Source: Clostridia bacterium (GTDB lineage: Bacteria > Bacillota > Clostridia > Christensenellales > Aristaeellaceae). From it: a stretch of 64,000 bases of DNA. The DNA is taken from positions 1-64,000 of the forward strand of contig JAGBFR010000066.1 of assembly GCA_017936375.1 (NCBI GenBank). Reading direction: 5' to 3'. Shown in pieces: positions 41,381 through 50,203 of this stretch; the stretch's first letter is position 1; each line of letters begins with the position of its first letter. The position numbers and the translations under genes are program-made. A model generated the notes under the pieces. It made no database searches. It saw only the letters and a list, made by a program, of their open reading frames with translations, and was not told the origin of the DNA.

Positions 41381-42577
41381 GTGAAAAATAAGAAGCAAAG
41401 CGGCGCAAAGCCGCTGGATTCCTTCAAGCGTACCCCGACGAGGCGCTATGATCTCCCCCCGCAGGAGGAGACGCGCCTGTCCCATGCGGGCCGCTTCCGC
41501 AGGCGGTATTTTGATCTGCCGGCCTTCAGCGGCAGCGTCGACCGGCTGCTGGGCGGCATGCTCTGCGCGGCGATGCTCCTGCTCCTGTGCAATGCGAGCA
41601 TGCCGATGGGCGATGTGCCCGACGTGCAGGCCCGCTTTGAGGACTGGGCGGCGATCCAGAATGAAAAGACCGTCAAGGCCCTGCCCGGGCCGACGCCCGA
41701 GCCCGGCAGCGAGCTCTACGAGGCGCTGCAGTTCAGCCAGGAGGCGCAGCAGGAGCAGCTGCTCGCCACGCCCACGCCCGTCGCGCCCGGCGTGACCCCG
41801 GAGCCGACCTCCCAGTTCAAGTACTACGAGCCGGGCGAGCTCGCCTATGAGACGGACAAGATGAGCGTCTCCATCGAGCAGAAGAAGAAGGACGACTTCG
41901 TCTACTACGTCTGCGATATCCGCCTTTCCGACGTCAGCCAGCTGCGCACGGCCTTTGCGGGCGATGATTTCCGCAGCGGCATCTACGAGGCGACGAGCGA
42001 CATCGCCGGGCGATACAGCCCCGTGCTGGCGATCAATGCGGACTTCTGCCGCTATCACCGCGAGGGCGTCATCATCCGCAACGGCGAGGTGCTGCGCCGC
42101 CAGAATATCAAGAAGCATCACCTGCTCGTCATCGACGAGAACGGCGATATGTCCGCCCAGACGGACCGCTCCGGCAAGCAGGGCCTCGTCGCCAACCGGC
42201 TGGAGCAGGCGAATACCTGGCAGACCTTTGAGTTCGGCCCGGTGCTGGTGGAAAACGGACAGGCGGCCGAATTGCCCAAGTCCTTCTATGTCAACTGCAA
42301 CGACGGCTACTATGAGCCGCGCACGGCGGTTGGCCAGCTTGGCCCGCTGCATTACATCGTCATCGTCGTCGACGGACGCCGCGACGGCTTCTCAAGGGGC
42401 GTGAGCATCCCGACCCTGCAGGAGCTCTTCCTCGAGGAGGGCGCGCAGTTCGCCTTCAACCTCGACGGCGGCGGCTCCACGACGCTCTATTTCCTCGGCG
42501 AGGTCATCAACATGCCCTCCGGCGGCAAGGAGCGCTCCGTCAGCGACGTGCTGATGTTCATGGCCAATCCGCAGTAA
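41381..42577 (+). CDS. membrane-anchored NAGPA-domain protein (phosphodiester glycosidase family)
   Basis: Predicted cell-surface protein of 398 residues. A basic cytosolic N-terminus (about 1-52) precedes one membrane segment (about 55-75) and a Pro/Thr-rich stalk (about 105-145). The NAGPA/DUF2233 domain fills the rest, with LAINADFCRYHREG and the signature FNLDGGGSTTLYF, a region that binds metal and sugar in the mammalian uncovering enzyme. Bacterial members are thought to cleave sugar-phosphodiesters of wall or capsule glycans. Start GTG 41381 follows AAAGGGGG. A second NAGPA gene follows after 46 bp. Confidence 0.87.
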   Translation: MKNKKQSGAKPLDSFKRTPTRRYDLPPQEETRLSHAGRFRRRYFDLPAFSGSVDRLLGGMLCAAMLLLLCNASMPMGDVPDVQARFEDWAAIQNEKTVKALPGPTPEPGSELYEALQFSQEAQQEQLLATPTPVAPGVTPEPTSQFKYYEPGELAYETDKMSVSIEQKKKDDFVYYVCDIRLSDVSQLRTAFAGDDFRSGIYEATSDIAGRYSPVLAINADFCRYHREGVIIRNGEVLRRQNIKKHHLLVIDENGDMSAQTDRSGKQGLVANRLEQANTWQTFEFGPVLVENGQAAELPKSFYVNCNDGYYEPRTAVGQLGPLHYIVIVVDGRRDGFSRGVSIPTLQELFLEEGAQFAFNLDGGGSTTLYFLGEVINMPSGGKERSVSDVLMFMANPQ

Positions 42578-42623
42578 AGACGCCTGACAAACAAAACCGA
42601 TCACTCCGAAAGGAAGCAATGTC

Positions 42624-43475
42624 ATGAAGATGAAGAAAAGCCTCTGCCTCGCGCTGACGCTGCTGCTCGTGCTCTTTGCCTCCGCCGCCATGGCGGCGAA
42701 GCTCGAGCCCCGGAGCACCCAGATCGAGGAGACCATCACCTGGGAATCCGATACGCTCAAGATCACCATCGATCAGTGGCTCTATGTGTATAAGAACTTC
42801 GACCTGCGCTTCTATGTGGCGGTGGTCGACGCCGCCGCACCGGAGCAGCTGCGCACCGCCTTTGCCGGCGAGCGCTACTCCAAGGACGAGACGGAGGCGA
42901 CCGGCGACATCGCCGCGCGCCACAACGCCGTGCTCGCCATCAACGGCGACTACTACAACTATAAGGATAAGATCGGTCTGGTCATACGCAACGGCGAGCT
43001 CTACCGCGACGAGCCCGGCTCCCGCGACCACCTGCTCGTGGAGAAGGACGGCAGCTTTACGGGCCTGACGAAGGCGGAGTACAAGGCCGGCCTTGGCGAG
43101 GAGTACATCGCCCGCGGTGTGCAGCAGAGCTTTACCTTCGGCCCGCTGCTCGTGCGCGACGGTGAGATCGTCGAACTGCCGGAGAAGTACACCATCTACA
43201 CCGACGAGGATATCCGTGAGCCGCGCTCGGCGATCGGCTGGGTGGACGAGACAAAGTATGTCGTCGTTGTCGCCGACGGCCGCCGCAAGGACTGGAGCCC
43301 CAAGGGCATGAACCTGCAGGAGCTTCAGCAGGTATTCGTGCAGTATGGCTGTCAGGTCGCGTATAACCTGGACGGCGGCGGCAGCGCCACGCTGCTGCTC
43401 AACGGCGAGCTGGTCAACAGGCCCAGCGGCTCCCGCCAGCGCGACGTGAGCGACATCGTCTTCTTCACCAACTGA
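42624..43475 (+). CDS. secreted NAGPA-domain protein
   Basis: Second phosphodiester-glycosidase-like protein of 283 residues, exported by a cleavable signal (about 1-24) and not anchored. The domain has the same landmarks as the previous gene: LAINGDYYNYKDKIGLVIRNGELYR, AIGWVDETKYVVVVADGRR and YNLDGGGSATLLL. Divergence between the two is substantial, so they may cleave different glycans or one may be the anchored form. Start ATG 42624 follows AAAGGAAG. The next gene follows after 44 bp. All three lie in one operon. Confidence 0.87.
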   Translation: MKMKKSLCLALTLLLVLFASAAMAAKLEPRSTQIEETITWESDTLKITIDQWLYVYKNFDLRFYVAVVDAAAPEQLRTAFAGERYSKDETEATGDIAARHNAVLAINGDYYNYKDKIGLVIRNGELYRDEPGSRDHLLVEKDGSFTGLTKAEYKAGLGEEYIARGVQQSFTFGPLLVRDGEIVELPEKYTIYTDEDIREPRSAIGWVDETKYVVVVADGRRKDWSPKGMNLQELQQVFVQYGCQVAYNLDGGGSATLLLNGELVNRPSGSRQRDVSDIVFFTN

Positions 43476-43519
43476 GCAAGACCCTGAATTCCGACGAACC
43501 GTGAGAGGGGGAACGAACC

Positions 43520-44227
43520 ATGGCAAGAATCCTGGCCGCGCTGCTTGTGCTGCTGGCGCTGCCCATGTGCGCGCTGGCGGGGGAGGGCGATCCGCTGCTG
43601 AGCGTGGATGATCTGCTCGCCCTTGAGGAGAGCTATGGCGCGTTCCTGGCCGAGCTGGAGGATCTGATCGTTGAGCGCGGCCTGCTCTCCGAGGAGGAGA
43701 GGGAGGCGTGGCACGACGCGCAGATGGGTGATTTCTATCAGAACGGCGGCTACGGCTCCATCCTTGTGAGCTACATGCCGGGCCTGCTCACCTATGTGCG
43801 CGAGGAGGACACCTACATGACGCTGAGCGCGGAGCTTGGCGGCGGGTGCGTGATGGAGCTCTCCACCATGCGCCGCTATACCCCGCAGGACAGCTCCCTC
43901 CCCGGGCTGATGCTCACCCTCTCCGTCACCGACGCGCAGGGGATGCCGGTGGATGCGCAGTATACCTTCACCGCGACGGGCGGCGTCTTCCTCAAGTGGG
44001 ACGCGATGCTCGGCGCGTATGTGACGTTGGGTGCATCGGCGACCAGCGGCGGGGAGACGGTGGTCTTCTCCGACCAGACGCCTATGCCCGATGCAAAGAA
44101 CCCGGTGATCACCATCGGCGTGGTCGATGTGGCGACGGGCGAGGCGCTCTCCGGCGCGGCGCTGGCGCTGCGCGTGGACGGCGAGGGCTATGTGATCGAC
44201 GAAGACGCGCTGACGGCAAATGAATAA
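43520..44227 (+). CDS. secreted protein of unknown function
   Basis: I do not recognise a family. The 235-residue protein has a signal peptide (about 1-20, ALPMCALA cut site), an acidic helical region (about 28-65) and a beta-rich C-terminal half whose last 60 residues (VITIGVVDVATGEALSGAAL) look like a carboxypeptidase-regulatory or Ig-type fold. Start ATG 43520 follows GAGAGGGGG. Its place as the last gene of the NAGPA operon suggests a role with surface glycans, but no enzymatic residue set is seen. Confidence 0.7.
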   Translation: MARILAALLVLLALPMCALAGEGDPLLSVDDLLALEESYGAFLAELEDLIVERGLLSEEEREAWHDAQMGDFYQNGGYGSILVSYMPGLLTYVREEDTYMTLSAELGGGCVMELSTMRRYTPQDSSLPGLMLTLSVTDAQGMPVDAQYTFTATGGVFLKWDAMLGAYVTLGASATSGGETVVFSDQTPMPDAKNPVITIGVVDVATGEALSGAALALRVDGEGYVIDEDALTANE

Positions 44228-44268
44228 ACAAAGAGAGGCCGCACCCCGGATGGGGTGCGGCCTCTTTG
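44228..44268 (+). terminator. terminator of the NAGPA operon
   Basis: A 14-bp perfect stem AGAGGCCGCACCCC with GGGGTGCGGCCTCT (44232-44263), tail TTGTT. It also faces the convergent ArsC-like gene. Confidence 0.92.
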
Positions 44269-44275
44269 TTATGGT

Positions 44276-44626
44276 TCAGATCTTCTTTTCCTCAATCCAC
44301 TTCTCCCAGACCTCGGGGCAGTATCCCACCGTCGCCAGCTTTCCGTTTCTGACGATGGGCAGGCGCAGCAGCTGCGGCTTTTCCATCAGCCCGGCGAGGA
44401 TGGTCTCCCGGCTCTGGGTGTAGGCGATCACGCTCTCGCGCCATGCCTTGCTGTCCTTGTCGCAGAGCGCGTCCAGCCCGGCAGCTGCGGCGACGGACTC
44501 CAGCTCCCGCTTGCCGATGCCGTATTTGAGCACGTCCACGCGCTGATAGGAGATGCGGCGCTCCTTGAAGTAGCGCTCCGCCTTCTGGGTGTCAAAGCCC
44601 TTGCCGGCATAAATCTGAAGTCCCAT
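44276..44626 (-). CDS. ArsC/Spx-like thioredoxin-fold protein lacking the redox cysteine
   Basis: Small cytosolic protein of 116 residues with the ArsC/Spx fold. TQKAERYFKERRISYQRVDV matches the helix and strand after the active site, and LLRLPIVRNGKLATVGY contains the Arg-x-Pro turn. The CxxC or CxxxC pocket is absent: the site reads AGKGFDTQKA. It is therefore unlikely to be an arsenate reductase and may be a binding or regulatory variant. Start ATG 44626 lies nine bases after GGAGG; a TTG nine bases further upstream is disfavoured. It is convergent with the NAGPA operon and divergent from an SDR gene. Confidence 0.82.
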   Translation of the reverse strand: MGLQIYAGKGFDTQKAERYFKERRISYQRVDVLKYGIGKRELESVAAAAGLDALCDKDSKAWRESVIAYTQSRETILAGLMEKPQLLRLPIVRNGKLATVGYCPEVWEKWIEEKKI

Positions 44627-44725
44627 GCTGTACAACCTCCGCCTTTTCCCGTATAATACGCGTATGTGAGTCTATCCTACCGCAGCGGCGGCCATTCGTC
44701 AAGACGCACAGAGAAGGAGCATCGC

Positions 44726-45463
44726 ATGATGAAGAAAAAGATCGCGCTCGTCACGGGCGCTTCCGGCGGGATCGGCGAGGCCTGCGCGCGCCTGCTCGCG
44801 CAGCAGGGCTATACCGTCCTGCTCCATGCCAACAGGGGGCTTGAGGCGGCGCGGCGCACGGCGGCGGAGCTCTGCGCGCAGGGATGCGACGCGCACGCCG
44901 TGCAGGCGGATCTGGCCAGCAGCGCCGAGGTCGGCCGGATGTGTGAGGAGATCCTGCGGCTGTATCATCGGGTGGATGCGCTGGTGCTCTGCGCGGGCGT
45001 GTCGCACACGGGCCTTTTGCAGGACATGACGGACGAGGAATGGCGCGAGGTCATGGACGTGAACGTCTCCGGCGCGTTCTATCTCTGCCGCGCGCTCACG
45101 CCGGGCATGGTCTCCCGCGGGGAGGGCGCGGTTGTGACGATCTCCAGCATGTGGGGGCGGGTCGGCGCGTCCTGCGAGGCGGCGTACTCCGCGAGCAAGG
45201 CGGCGCTCATCGGCCTGACGCGCGCGCTGGCCAAGGAGCTGGGCCCCAGCGGCGTGCGGGTGAACTGCATTGCCCCGGGCGTCATCGACACGCGCATGAT
45301 GGACGAGCACAGCGAGGAGACGAAGCAGGCCCTCGCCGAGGAGACGCCCCTTGGCCGCCTCGGCACGCCGCAGGACGTCGCGCAGGCGGTCTCCTTCCTC
45401 GTGTCGCCCGCGGCTTCCTTCATCACCGGGCAGGTGCTCGGCGTGGACGGCGGCTATCTGTGA
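44726..45463 (+). CDS. short-chain dehydrogenase/reductase, FabG-like
   Basis: Cytosolic NAD(P)-dependent oxidoreductase of 245 residues, similar to 3-oxoacyl-ACP reductases. Cofactor loop TGASGGIG (10-17), NNAG-equivalent LCAGVSH, catalytic Ser141, Tyr154 and Lys158 (YSASK) and the family ending TGQVLGVDGGYL are all present. Whether it serves fatty acid synthesis or a sugar or steroid alcohol is open; there are no fab genes here. Start ATG 44726 follows GAAGGAG; the next codon is also ATG. It directly precedes the replication origin, and a TATAAT at 44651 may be its -10. Confidence 0.9.
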   Translation: MMKKKIALVTGASGGIGEACARLLAQQGYTVLLHANRGLEAARRTAAELCAQGCDAHAVQADLASSAEVGRMCEEILRLYHRVDALVLCAGVSHTGLLQDMTDEEWREVMDVNVSGAFYLCRALTPGMVSRGEGAVVTISSMWGRVGASCEAAYSASKAALIGLTRALAKELGPSGVRVNCIAPGVIDTRMMDEHSEETKQALAEETPLGRLGTPQDVAQAVSFLVSPAASFITGQVLGVDGGYL

Positions 45464-45550
45464 TCGGTTCGTGCGCGTATATTTCCATTGAACAAATTAT
45501 ACGCTGCTTCCCGCCAAAATGACGGAAAAGCGCCGGATACCGCAAAGAAT

Positions 45551-45740
45551 TGTGGATGCAGGTATACACAGACCACAGGATATTGTGGATAAGTCGCCGG
45601 CACGAAGAAGGCGGCCTGTGGATAAGTTGCATATACAGCGAAATCATCACCCCTAAAAAGCCTTGAAAACAGGGCTTTTTTTTGTTATGATAGGGAAGCC
45701 TTCGGGGCAAGTTATCCACAATACTATCCACTTTTCCACA
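45551..45740. promoter_or_regulatory. oriC: replication origin region (oriC) with DnaA boxes
   Basis: Between the SDR and dnaA genes (45464-45872, no other gene) lie DnaA boxes. Perfect TTATCCACA occurs at 45712-45720, and in reverse (TGTGGATAA) at 45584-45592 and 45617-45625. TTTTCCACA is at 45732-45740. Weaker variants occur at 45551-45559 and 45724-45732. The boxes flank an A/T-rich stretch at 45650-45690. The organisation, immediately upstream of dnaA, fits a bacterial chromosomal origin. Confidence 0.88.
45655..45684 (+). terminator. terminator-like hairpin inside oriC
   Basis: AAAAAGCC and GGCTTTTT arms followed by more T, behind the SDR gene. It may end that transcript before it enters dnaA, and it forms part of the A/T-rich stretch of the origin. 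Confidence 0.65.
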
Positions 45741-45872
45741 TATTGTGTTCAATACCGTGGATTTTTTACAGAATCCGCAAGATATGGTGGCGCGGACTAT
45801 ACACACCGCCCGCCGTGCCGCATACGACGGAAGGGAAGCCGACATACATCGGGATACGGAGGGAAAACCGAC

Positions 45873-47198
45873 ATGGATCACGTTGAACTTTGGGAAAAAG
45901 CGAAGGCGCTACTGCGCGAGGAAGTCGCGGGCGTGTCCTATACGACATGGATCGATCAGCCGCTCAAGCCGGTCTATCTGATCGACGACAAGCTGGCGCT
46001 GGAGGTCATCAGCGAATTCACCGGCAATACCATCCGCACGCGCTATCTGCCGATGATCGTCAGCGCCGTGAGCAAGGCGGCGGGCCGGGAGATCGAGATC
46101 GAGCTGATGAGCGTCAATGAGCGCATCGCCTGGCAGGAGCAGCAGAAGAAGGAAGAGCAGGAGCCGCTGCCCGGCGCGAATACCTTCAACCCCAAGTCCA
46201 CGTTCGATACGTTCGTCGTCGGCTCGTCCAACCGCTTTGCCCATGCGGCGTCGCTGGCCGTCGCGGAGGCGCCGGGCGTGGCGTATAACCCGCTGTTCCT
46301 CTACGGCGGCGTGGGCCTTGGCAAGACGCACCTGATGCACGCCATCGGCCACTTCATTCAGGAGCACTTCCCGAAGATGCGCCTTCTGTACCTGCCCAGC
46401 GAGATGTTCACCAACGAGCTGGTCTCCGCCATCAAGAACAACAAGAACGTCGAGTTCCGCAGCCGCTTCCGCAATGTGGACGTGCTGATGCTGGACGATA
46501 TTCAGTTCATCGCCGGGCGCGATTCCACGCAGGAGGAGTTCTTCCATACCTTCAACGCCCTGCACAGCGCCGGCAAGCAGATCATCATCTCCTCCGATAA
46601 GCCGCCGAGGGAGATCGCGCGCCTGGAGGAGAGGCTGCGCTCCCGCTTTGAGTGGGGCCTCATCGCCGATATCCAGAAGCCGGACTTTGACACCCGCGTC
46701 GCCATCCTGCGCGCGAAGGCGGAGAATGAGAACATCGAGATCAGCAACGAGATGCTCGAGCTCATCGCCGGGCGCATCGAGAGCAACATCCGCGAATTGG
46801 AGGGCTCCCTCACCCGCGTGAGCGCCTATGCCCGCCTGAGCCGCTGCGAGATCAACGAGGAGGTCATCTCCAACGCGCTGCGCGACATCGCGGTCGTCCG
46901 CGATCCCAAGCGCATCACGCCCGATCTGATCATCGACTGCGTGTCCGAGTATTACCGCCTGAGCCCGGCGCAGGTGCGCGGCGATTCCCGCAAGAAGGAG
47001 ATCGCCCTTGCGCGCCACATGGCCGTCTATCTCACGCGCGAGATGACGGGCATGAGCTTGCCGCGCATCGGCGACGCCTTTGGCCGCGATCATTCCACGA
47101 TCATCAACTCCTGCGACAAGATCGCCAAGCTCATCGAGGAGTCCGCCGGCACGAAGGCCGCCGTGGCCGATCTGCGCAAGATCATCAGCGAGAAATAA
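45873..47198 (+). CDS. dnaA: chromosomal replication initiator protein DnaA
   Basis: AAA+ ATPase that binds DnaA boxes and melts the origin. All four domains are present in 441 residues: domain I (about 1-80), a short linker, the AAA+ core with Walker A GGVGLGKT (145-152) and Walker B LMLDDIQF (about 207-214), and domain IV with the DnaA signature GRDHSTIINSCDKIAKLI. Start ATG 45873 follows GGAGGG. The frame is open upstream but that part runs through oriC. The usual next gene, dnaN, is missing; a terminator and an AraC gene follow instead. Confidence 0.98.
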   Translation: MDHVELWEKAKALLREEVAGVSYTTWIDQPLKPVYLIDDKLALEVISEFTGNTIRTRYLPMIVSAVSKAAGREIEIELMSVNERIAWQEQQKKEEQEPLPGANTFNPKSTFDTFVVGSSNRFAHAASLAVAEAPGVAYNPLFLYGGVGLGKTHLMHAIGHFIQEHFPKMRLLYLPSEMFTNELVSAIKNNKNVEFRSRFRNVDVLMLDDIQFIAGRDSTQEEFFHTFNALHSAGKQIIISSDKPPREIARLEERLRSRFEWGLIADIQKPDFDTRVAILRAKAENENIEISNEMLELIAGRIESNIRELEGSLTRVSAYARLSRCEINEEVISNALRDIAVVRDPKRITPDLIIDCVSEYYRLSPAQVRGDSRKKEIALARHMAVYLTREMTGMSLPRIGDAFGRDHSTIINSCDKIAKLIEESAGTKAAVADLRKIISEK

Positions 47199-47201
47199 TC
47201 A

Positions 47202-47240
47202 ATCAGCCGCCCCGGCCTTGGGGCGGCTGATGCTTTTTTG
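47202..47240 (+). terminator. terminator of dnaA
   Basis: ATCAGCCGCCCC, loop GGCCTT, GGGGCGGCTGAT, then GCTTTTTT. Immediately after the dnaA stop, showing dnaA is transcribed alone. Confidence 0.95.
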
Positions 47241-47241
47241 T

Positions 47242-48459
47242 TTATTTCTTTACGTCGGTCTTGCGCACGTTCTGCCGGTATTCCTTGGGCGTGCAGCCGA
47301 TCAGGCGCTTGAAGGTCTTGGTGAAGTAGTTGACGTCCGGGATGCCGCAGTACTGCGCGATGGTCTGCACCTGCATGTCGGTGGAATTGAGCAGGTAGAT
47401 GGCGTTGTCGATGCGCTTGCGGGCGACGAATTCGGTGAGCGTCTGCCCGGTCTCCCGCTTGAAGAGGGTGGAGAGATAGCTGGGATTGACGTTCAGCGCC
47501 TCGGCGTGGGCCTTGAGGCTCAGGTCCGCCGTCAGGTCGCTGTCGATGCGCAGGATGACATGCTGCACGAGCATGGAATAGTGCTTCATCGAGTGATTCT
47601 TGACCAGCAGGCAGTACTTGTGCACCATCGAGGAGAAGAGCTGCATGCACTCGTCGATCGTGCGGCAGCCCTCGAGCCTGCGCGCCATCTGGGCGGAGAG
47701 GCGGTCGATGTAGAGCGGATGGACGCCGCCGTTTTCCACCGCCTTGCGCAGCAGCGTGTGCAGCACGACGCCGTAATTCTTGGTGTTGCGCAGCGGGTCG
47801 GCGGTGCGCATGTCCATGCAGAAATCGCTGAACTGACGGATGATCATCTGCGCGCGGTGGGTGTGCCCCTGCGAGACGAGGTGCATCAGGTGCCGCTCGC
47901 CCTCGTAGCGCTCCTCGAGGGTCAGCAGCGTGGCGGCCTCGGCGAGTGCGCTGGTCTCATCCGGGGAGATCTGCGAGATGCCGCCGAAGATCAGGTCGTC
48001 CTCCGTGCGGACGATCTCATAGGCGTCCATCCCGCCGAAGAGCGAATCGCAGAGCGTGGAGCAGAGGGCGAAGAGCACGCTCTCATCCGGCACCTGCGGG
48101 AGGGCGGCAAAGGTGTCGCGGATAAAGGGCAGCAGCGAGGGCTGCATGTGATGGCGCTCGAGTAGAGACATGATCTTCTGATCGGAGAGCTCGTCGCTCA
48201 TGTACGGGCCGATGAGCAGCACATCGTCCGTATCCGGCAGGAGCAGGTAGGCATAGGAGAAGGCAAAGGGATTGTAGACAAAATAGAGCGTATTGCGCGC
48301 CGCGCCGGTGAACATGCTTCGCACGGCGGCGTACTCATGGCTCAGATCCGGCGCATTTTCCAGCAGAAGGGGCGGATTCTCCCTCGGGAAGCGGGCTGTG
48401 CGGATATTCATGGCGTTCATCAGCCTGCAGAAGAAGTCGAGTTCCCGCTGATAAGGCAT
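47242..48459 (-). CDS. AraC-family transcriptional regulator
   Basis: 405-residue regulator with a large N-terminal sensor part (about 1-300, no recognised domain) and a C-terminal AraC DNA-binding domain (about 305-400). The latter has two helix-turn-helices: LSLKAHAEALNVNPSYLSTLFKRETG, and VQTIAQYCGIPDVNYFTKTFKRLIG followed by TPKEYRQ. It is divergent from the GPH transporter and GH2 genes, so it is the obvious candidate activator of that beta-galactoside locus. Start ATG 48459 follows GGAGGATC. It is convergent with dnaA. Confidence 0.92.
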   Translation of the reverse strand: MPYQRELDFFCRLMNAMNIRTARFPRENPPLLLENAPDLSHEYAAVRSMFTGAARNTLYFVYNPFAFSYAYLLLPDTDDVLLIGPYMSDELSDQKIMSLLERHHMQPSLLPFIRDTFAALPQVPDESVLFALCSTLCDSLFGGMDAYEIVRTEDDLIFGGISQISPDETSALAEAATLLTLEERYEGERHLMHLVSQGHTHRAQMIIRQFSDFCMDMRTADPLRNTKNYGVVLHTLLRKAVENGGVHPLYIDRLSAQMARRLEGCRTIDECMQLFSSMVHKYCLLVKNHSMKHYSMLVQHVILRIDSDLTADLSLKAHAEALNVNPSYLSTLFKRETGQTLTEFVARKRIDNAIYLLNSTDMQVQTIAQYCGIPDVNYFTKTFKRLIGCTPKEYRQNVRKTDVKK

Positions 48460-48518
48460 GTGGATGATCCTCCGTTGATTCCTGCTGCGGCGCGCCGCAG
48501 TCGTAATGATTTTTGCGC

Positions 48519-48554
48519 TGATACCATCATATCAAAAAATTCTACGGGTATCAA
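48519..48554 (-). promoter_or_regulatory. AraC gene promoter with flanking inverted repeat
   Basis: Minus strand TTGATA (48549-48554), 17-bp spacer, TATGAT (48526-48531). A 7-bp inverted repeat, TGATACC (48519-48525) and GGTATCA (48547-48553), brackets the promoter elements and may be an operator. The 208-bp gap to the transporter holds no other clear motif. Confidence 0.65.
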
Positions 48555-48667
48555 CAAAAAAATGCCTCACGTTCCCCGAAATCCTGTTTTAGAATGAAGT
48601 GGGGTAATCTTTGCGCGCCGTTTGGGTCAGAATATGTCCAAGGAATTTGAAAGGACAGGGATACCCG

Positions 48668-50077
48668 ATGGCAGCAAATCAGCCTGTGCGCCCGTTTGGC
48701 ATGCGGGACAAGCTGGGATACCTCTTTGGTGATTTCGGCAATGACTTTACATTCATCCTCTCCACGATGGTGCTCATGAAGTTCTACACGGACGTGGTGG
48801 GCGTCTCCGCCGGCGCGGTGGGCACGATCATGATGATCGCGCGCTTTGTGGACGCCTTTACCGATGTGACCATGGGCCGCCTCTGCGACCGCAGCCGGGT
48901 GATCCCCGGGGAGGGGCGTTTCAAGCCGTGGATTCGCAGGATGAGCATTCCCGTGGCTGCGGCCTCGTTTCTGATGTATCCAAGCGGGCTGGGGAGCCTG
49001 CCGTATGCGGCGCGGGTCGTCTACCTGCTGGTGACGTACATCCTCTGGGGCTCGGTCTGCTATACGGCGGTCAATATCCCGTACGGCTCGATGGCCTCGG
49101 CGATCTCCGCCGACCCCGGCGACCGGCAGAGCCTGTCCACCTACCGGCAGATCGGCGCGACGCTGGCCGGCGCGGTCATCGGCGTGGTACTGCCGCTGTT
49201 CGCGTTTGACAAGGTGGACGGCGTGGAGCGGCTCATCGGCCCGAGGGTGACGCTGGCGGCAGCCGTCTGCTCGGCGCTGGCTGTCGTCTGCTATATGCTC
49301 TGCTGCCGCCTGACGACGGAGCGCGTGAGCGCCGATGTGCCGGAGCGGGCGCATATGCCCGTGTTGGGGATGATCTCGTCCGCCGTGCGCAACAGGGCGC
49401 TGATCTCCATCATCGCCGCCTCGGTGGTGATGCTCCTCGCCCAGCTGACCATGCAGAACATGGGCGGCTATATCTATCCGGATTATTACAACAACGCCTC
49501 CGCCCAGTCCGTCTCCACCCTGCTGATGCTGGGGGCGACGCTGCTGGCAGCGGCGATTGCAAAGCCCCTCGCCGAGCGGTTTGGCAAGGCGGAGGTGGCG
49601 GTCGTCTCCAATGCGTTTGCCGCGGCTGTCTGCGTGGCGACATTCCTGATCCGCCCGGCGAGCGTGTGGGCGTTCATCGCCCTGCAGACGCTGAACTGGC
49701 TGGGGCTCGGCATGTTCTCCATGGTCTCGTGGGCGCTGATCACCGACGTCATCGACGATGCGGAGGTCAAAAGCGGCGTGCGGGAGGACGGCTCCATCTA
49801 CGCGCTGTATTCTTTCGCGCGCAAGCTGGGTCAAGCGGCTGCGGCGGGCCTCTCCGGCTGGCTGCTCACGGCGATCGGCTATGTCAACGCCTCCGCAGGC
49901 GGGCAGCCGCCGCATGTGTTCAACGGCATCTTTGCCATCACGACGCTCGTGCCCGCGCTGGGCTTTGCGCTGCTGGCGCTGGTGCTCGGGCTGTGGTATC
50001 CGCTGCATAAGCGGCAGGTGGAGGCGAATGTCGCCGCCCTGCGCGAGCGGCGGAGCGCGCGGGAGGGGGACGGCTGA
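48668..50077 (+). CDS. GPH-family sugar:cation symporter
   Basis: Integral membrane glycoside-pentoside-hexuronide transporter of the MFS, 469 residues with about twelve hydrophobic segments. The N-terminus KLGYLFGDFGNDFTFI and the DPGDRQSLSTYRQIGATLAG loop are typical of MelB/GusB-like symporters. DVIDDAEVKSGVREDGSIYALYSFARKLGQA matches the conserved loop-10 region. It probably brings in a beta-galactoside for the GH2 enzyme downstream. Start ATG 48668 has AAAGGACAGG upstream. The GH2 gene follows after 126 bp on the same strand. Confidence 0.92.
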   Translation: MAANQPVRPFGMRDKLGYLFGDFGNDFTFILSTMVLMKFYTDVVGVSAGAVGTIMMIARFVDAFTDVTMGRLCDRSRVIPGEGRFKPWIRRMSIPVAAASFLMYPSGLGSLPYAARVVYLLVTYILWGSVCYTAVNIPYGSMASAISADPGDRQSLSTYRQIGATLAGAVIGVVLPLFAFDKVDGVERLIGPRVTLAAAVCSALAVVCYMLCCRLTTERVSADVPERAHMPVLGMISSAVRNRALISIIAASVVMLLAQLTMQNMGGYIYPDYYNNASAQSVSTLLMLGATLLAAAIAKPLAERFGKAEVAVVSNAFAAAVCVATFLIRPASVWAFIALQTLNWLGLGMFSMVSWALITDVIDDAEVKSGVREDGSIYALYSFARKLGQAAAAGLSGWLLTAIGYVNASAGGQPPHVFNGIFAITTLVPALGFALLALVLGLWYPLHKRQVEANVAALRERRSAREGDG

Positions 50078-50203
50078 GCCTTGCCGGTCAATGCCAAAAA
50101 CAGGAAAAAGACCCCGCGGCGGGGAATGATATATACAGCATGCCTTTGCGAAAGCAATGGATATAGAGTCCGATACAACCATTCAGATAAGGAGTGAATT
50201 CCA

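Noticed and set aside
45663..45872. An in-frame 70-codon extension of dnaA
   Set aside because: It covers oriC and its DnaA boxes; the ATG at 45873 has a ribosome site and matches the family N-terminus.
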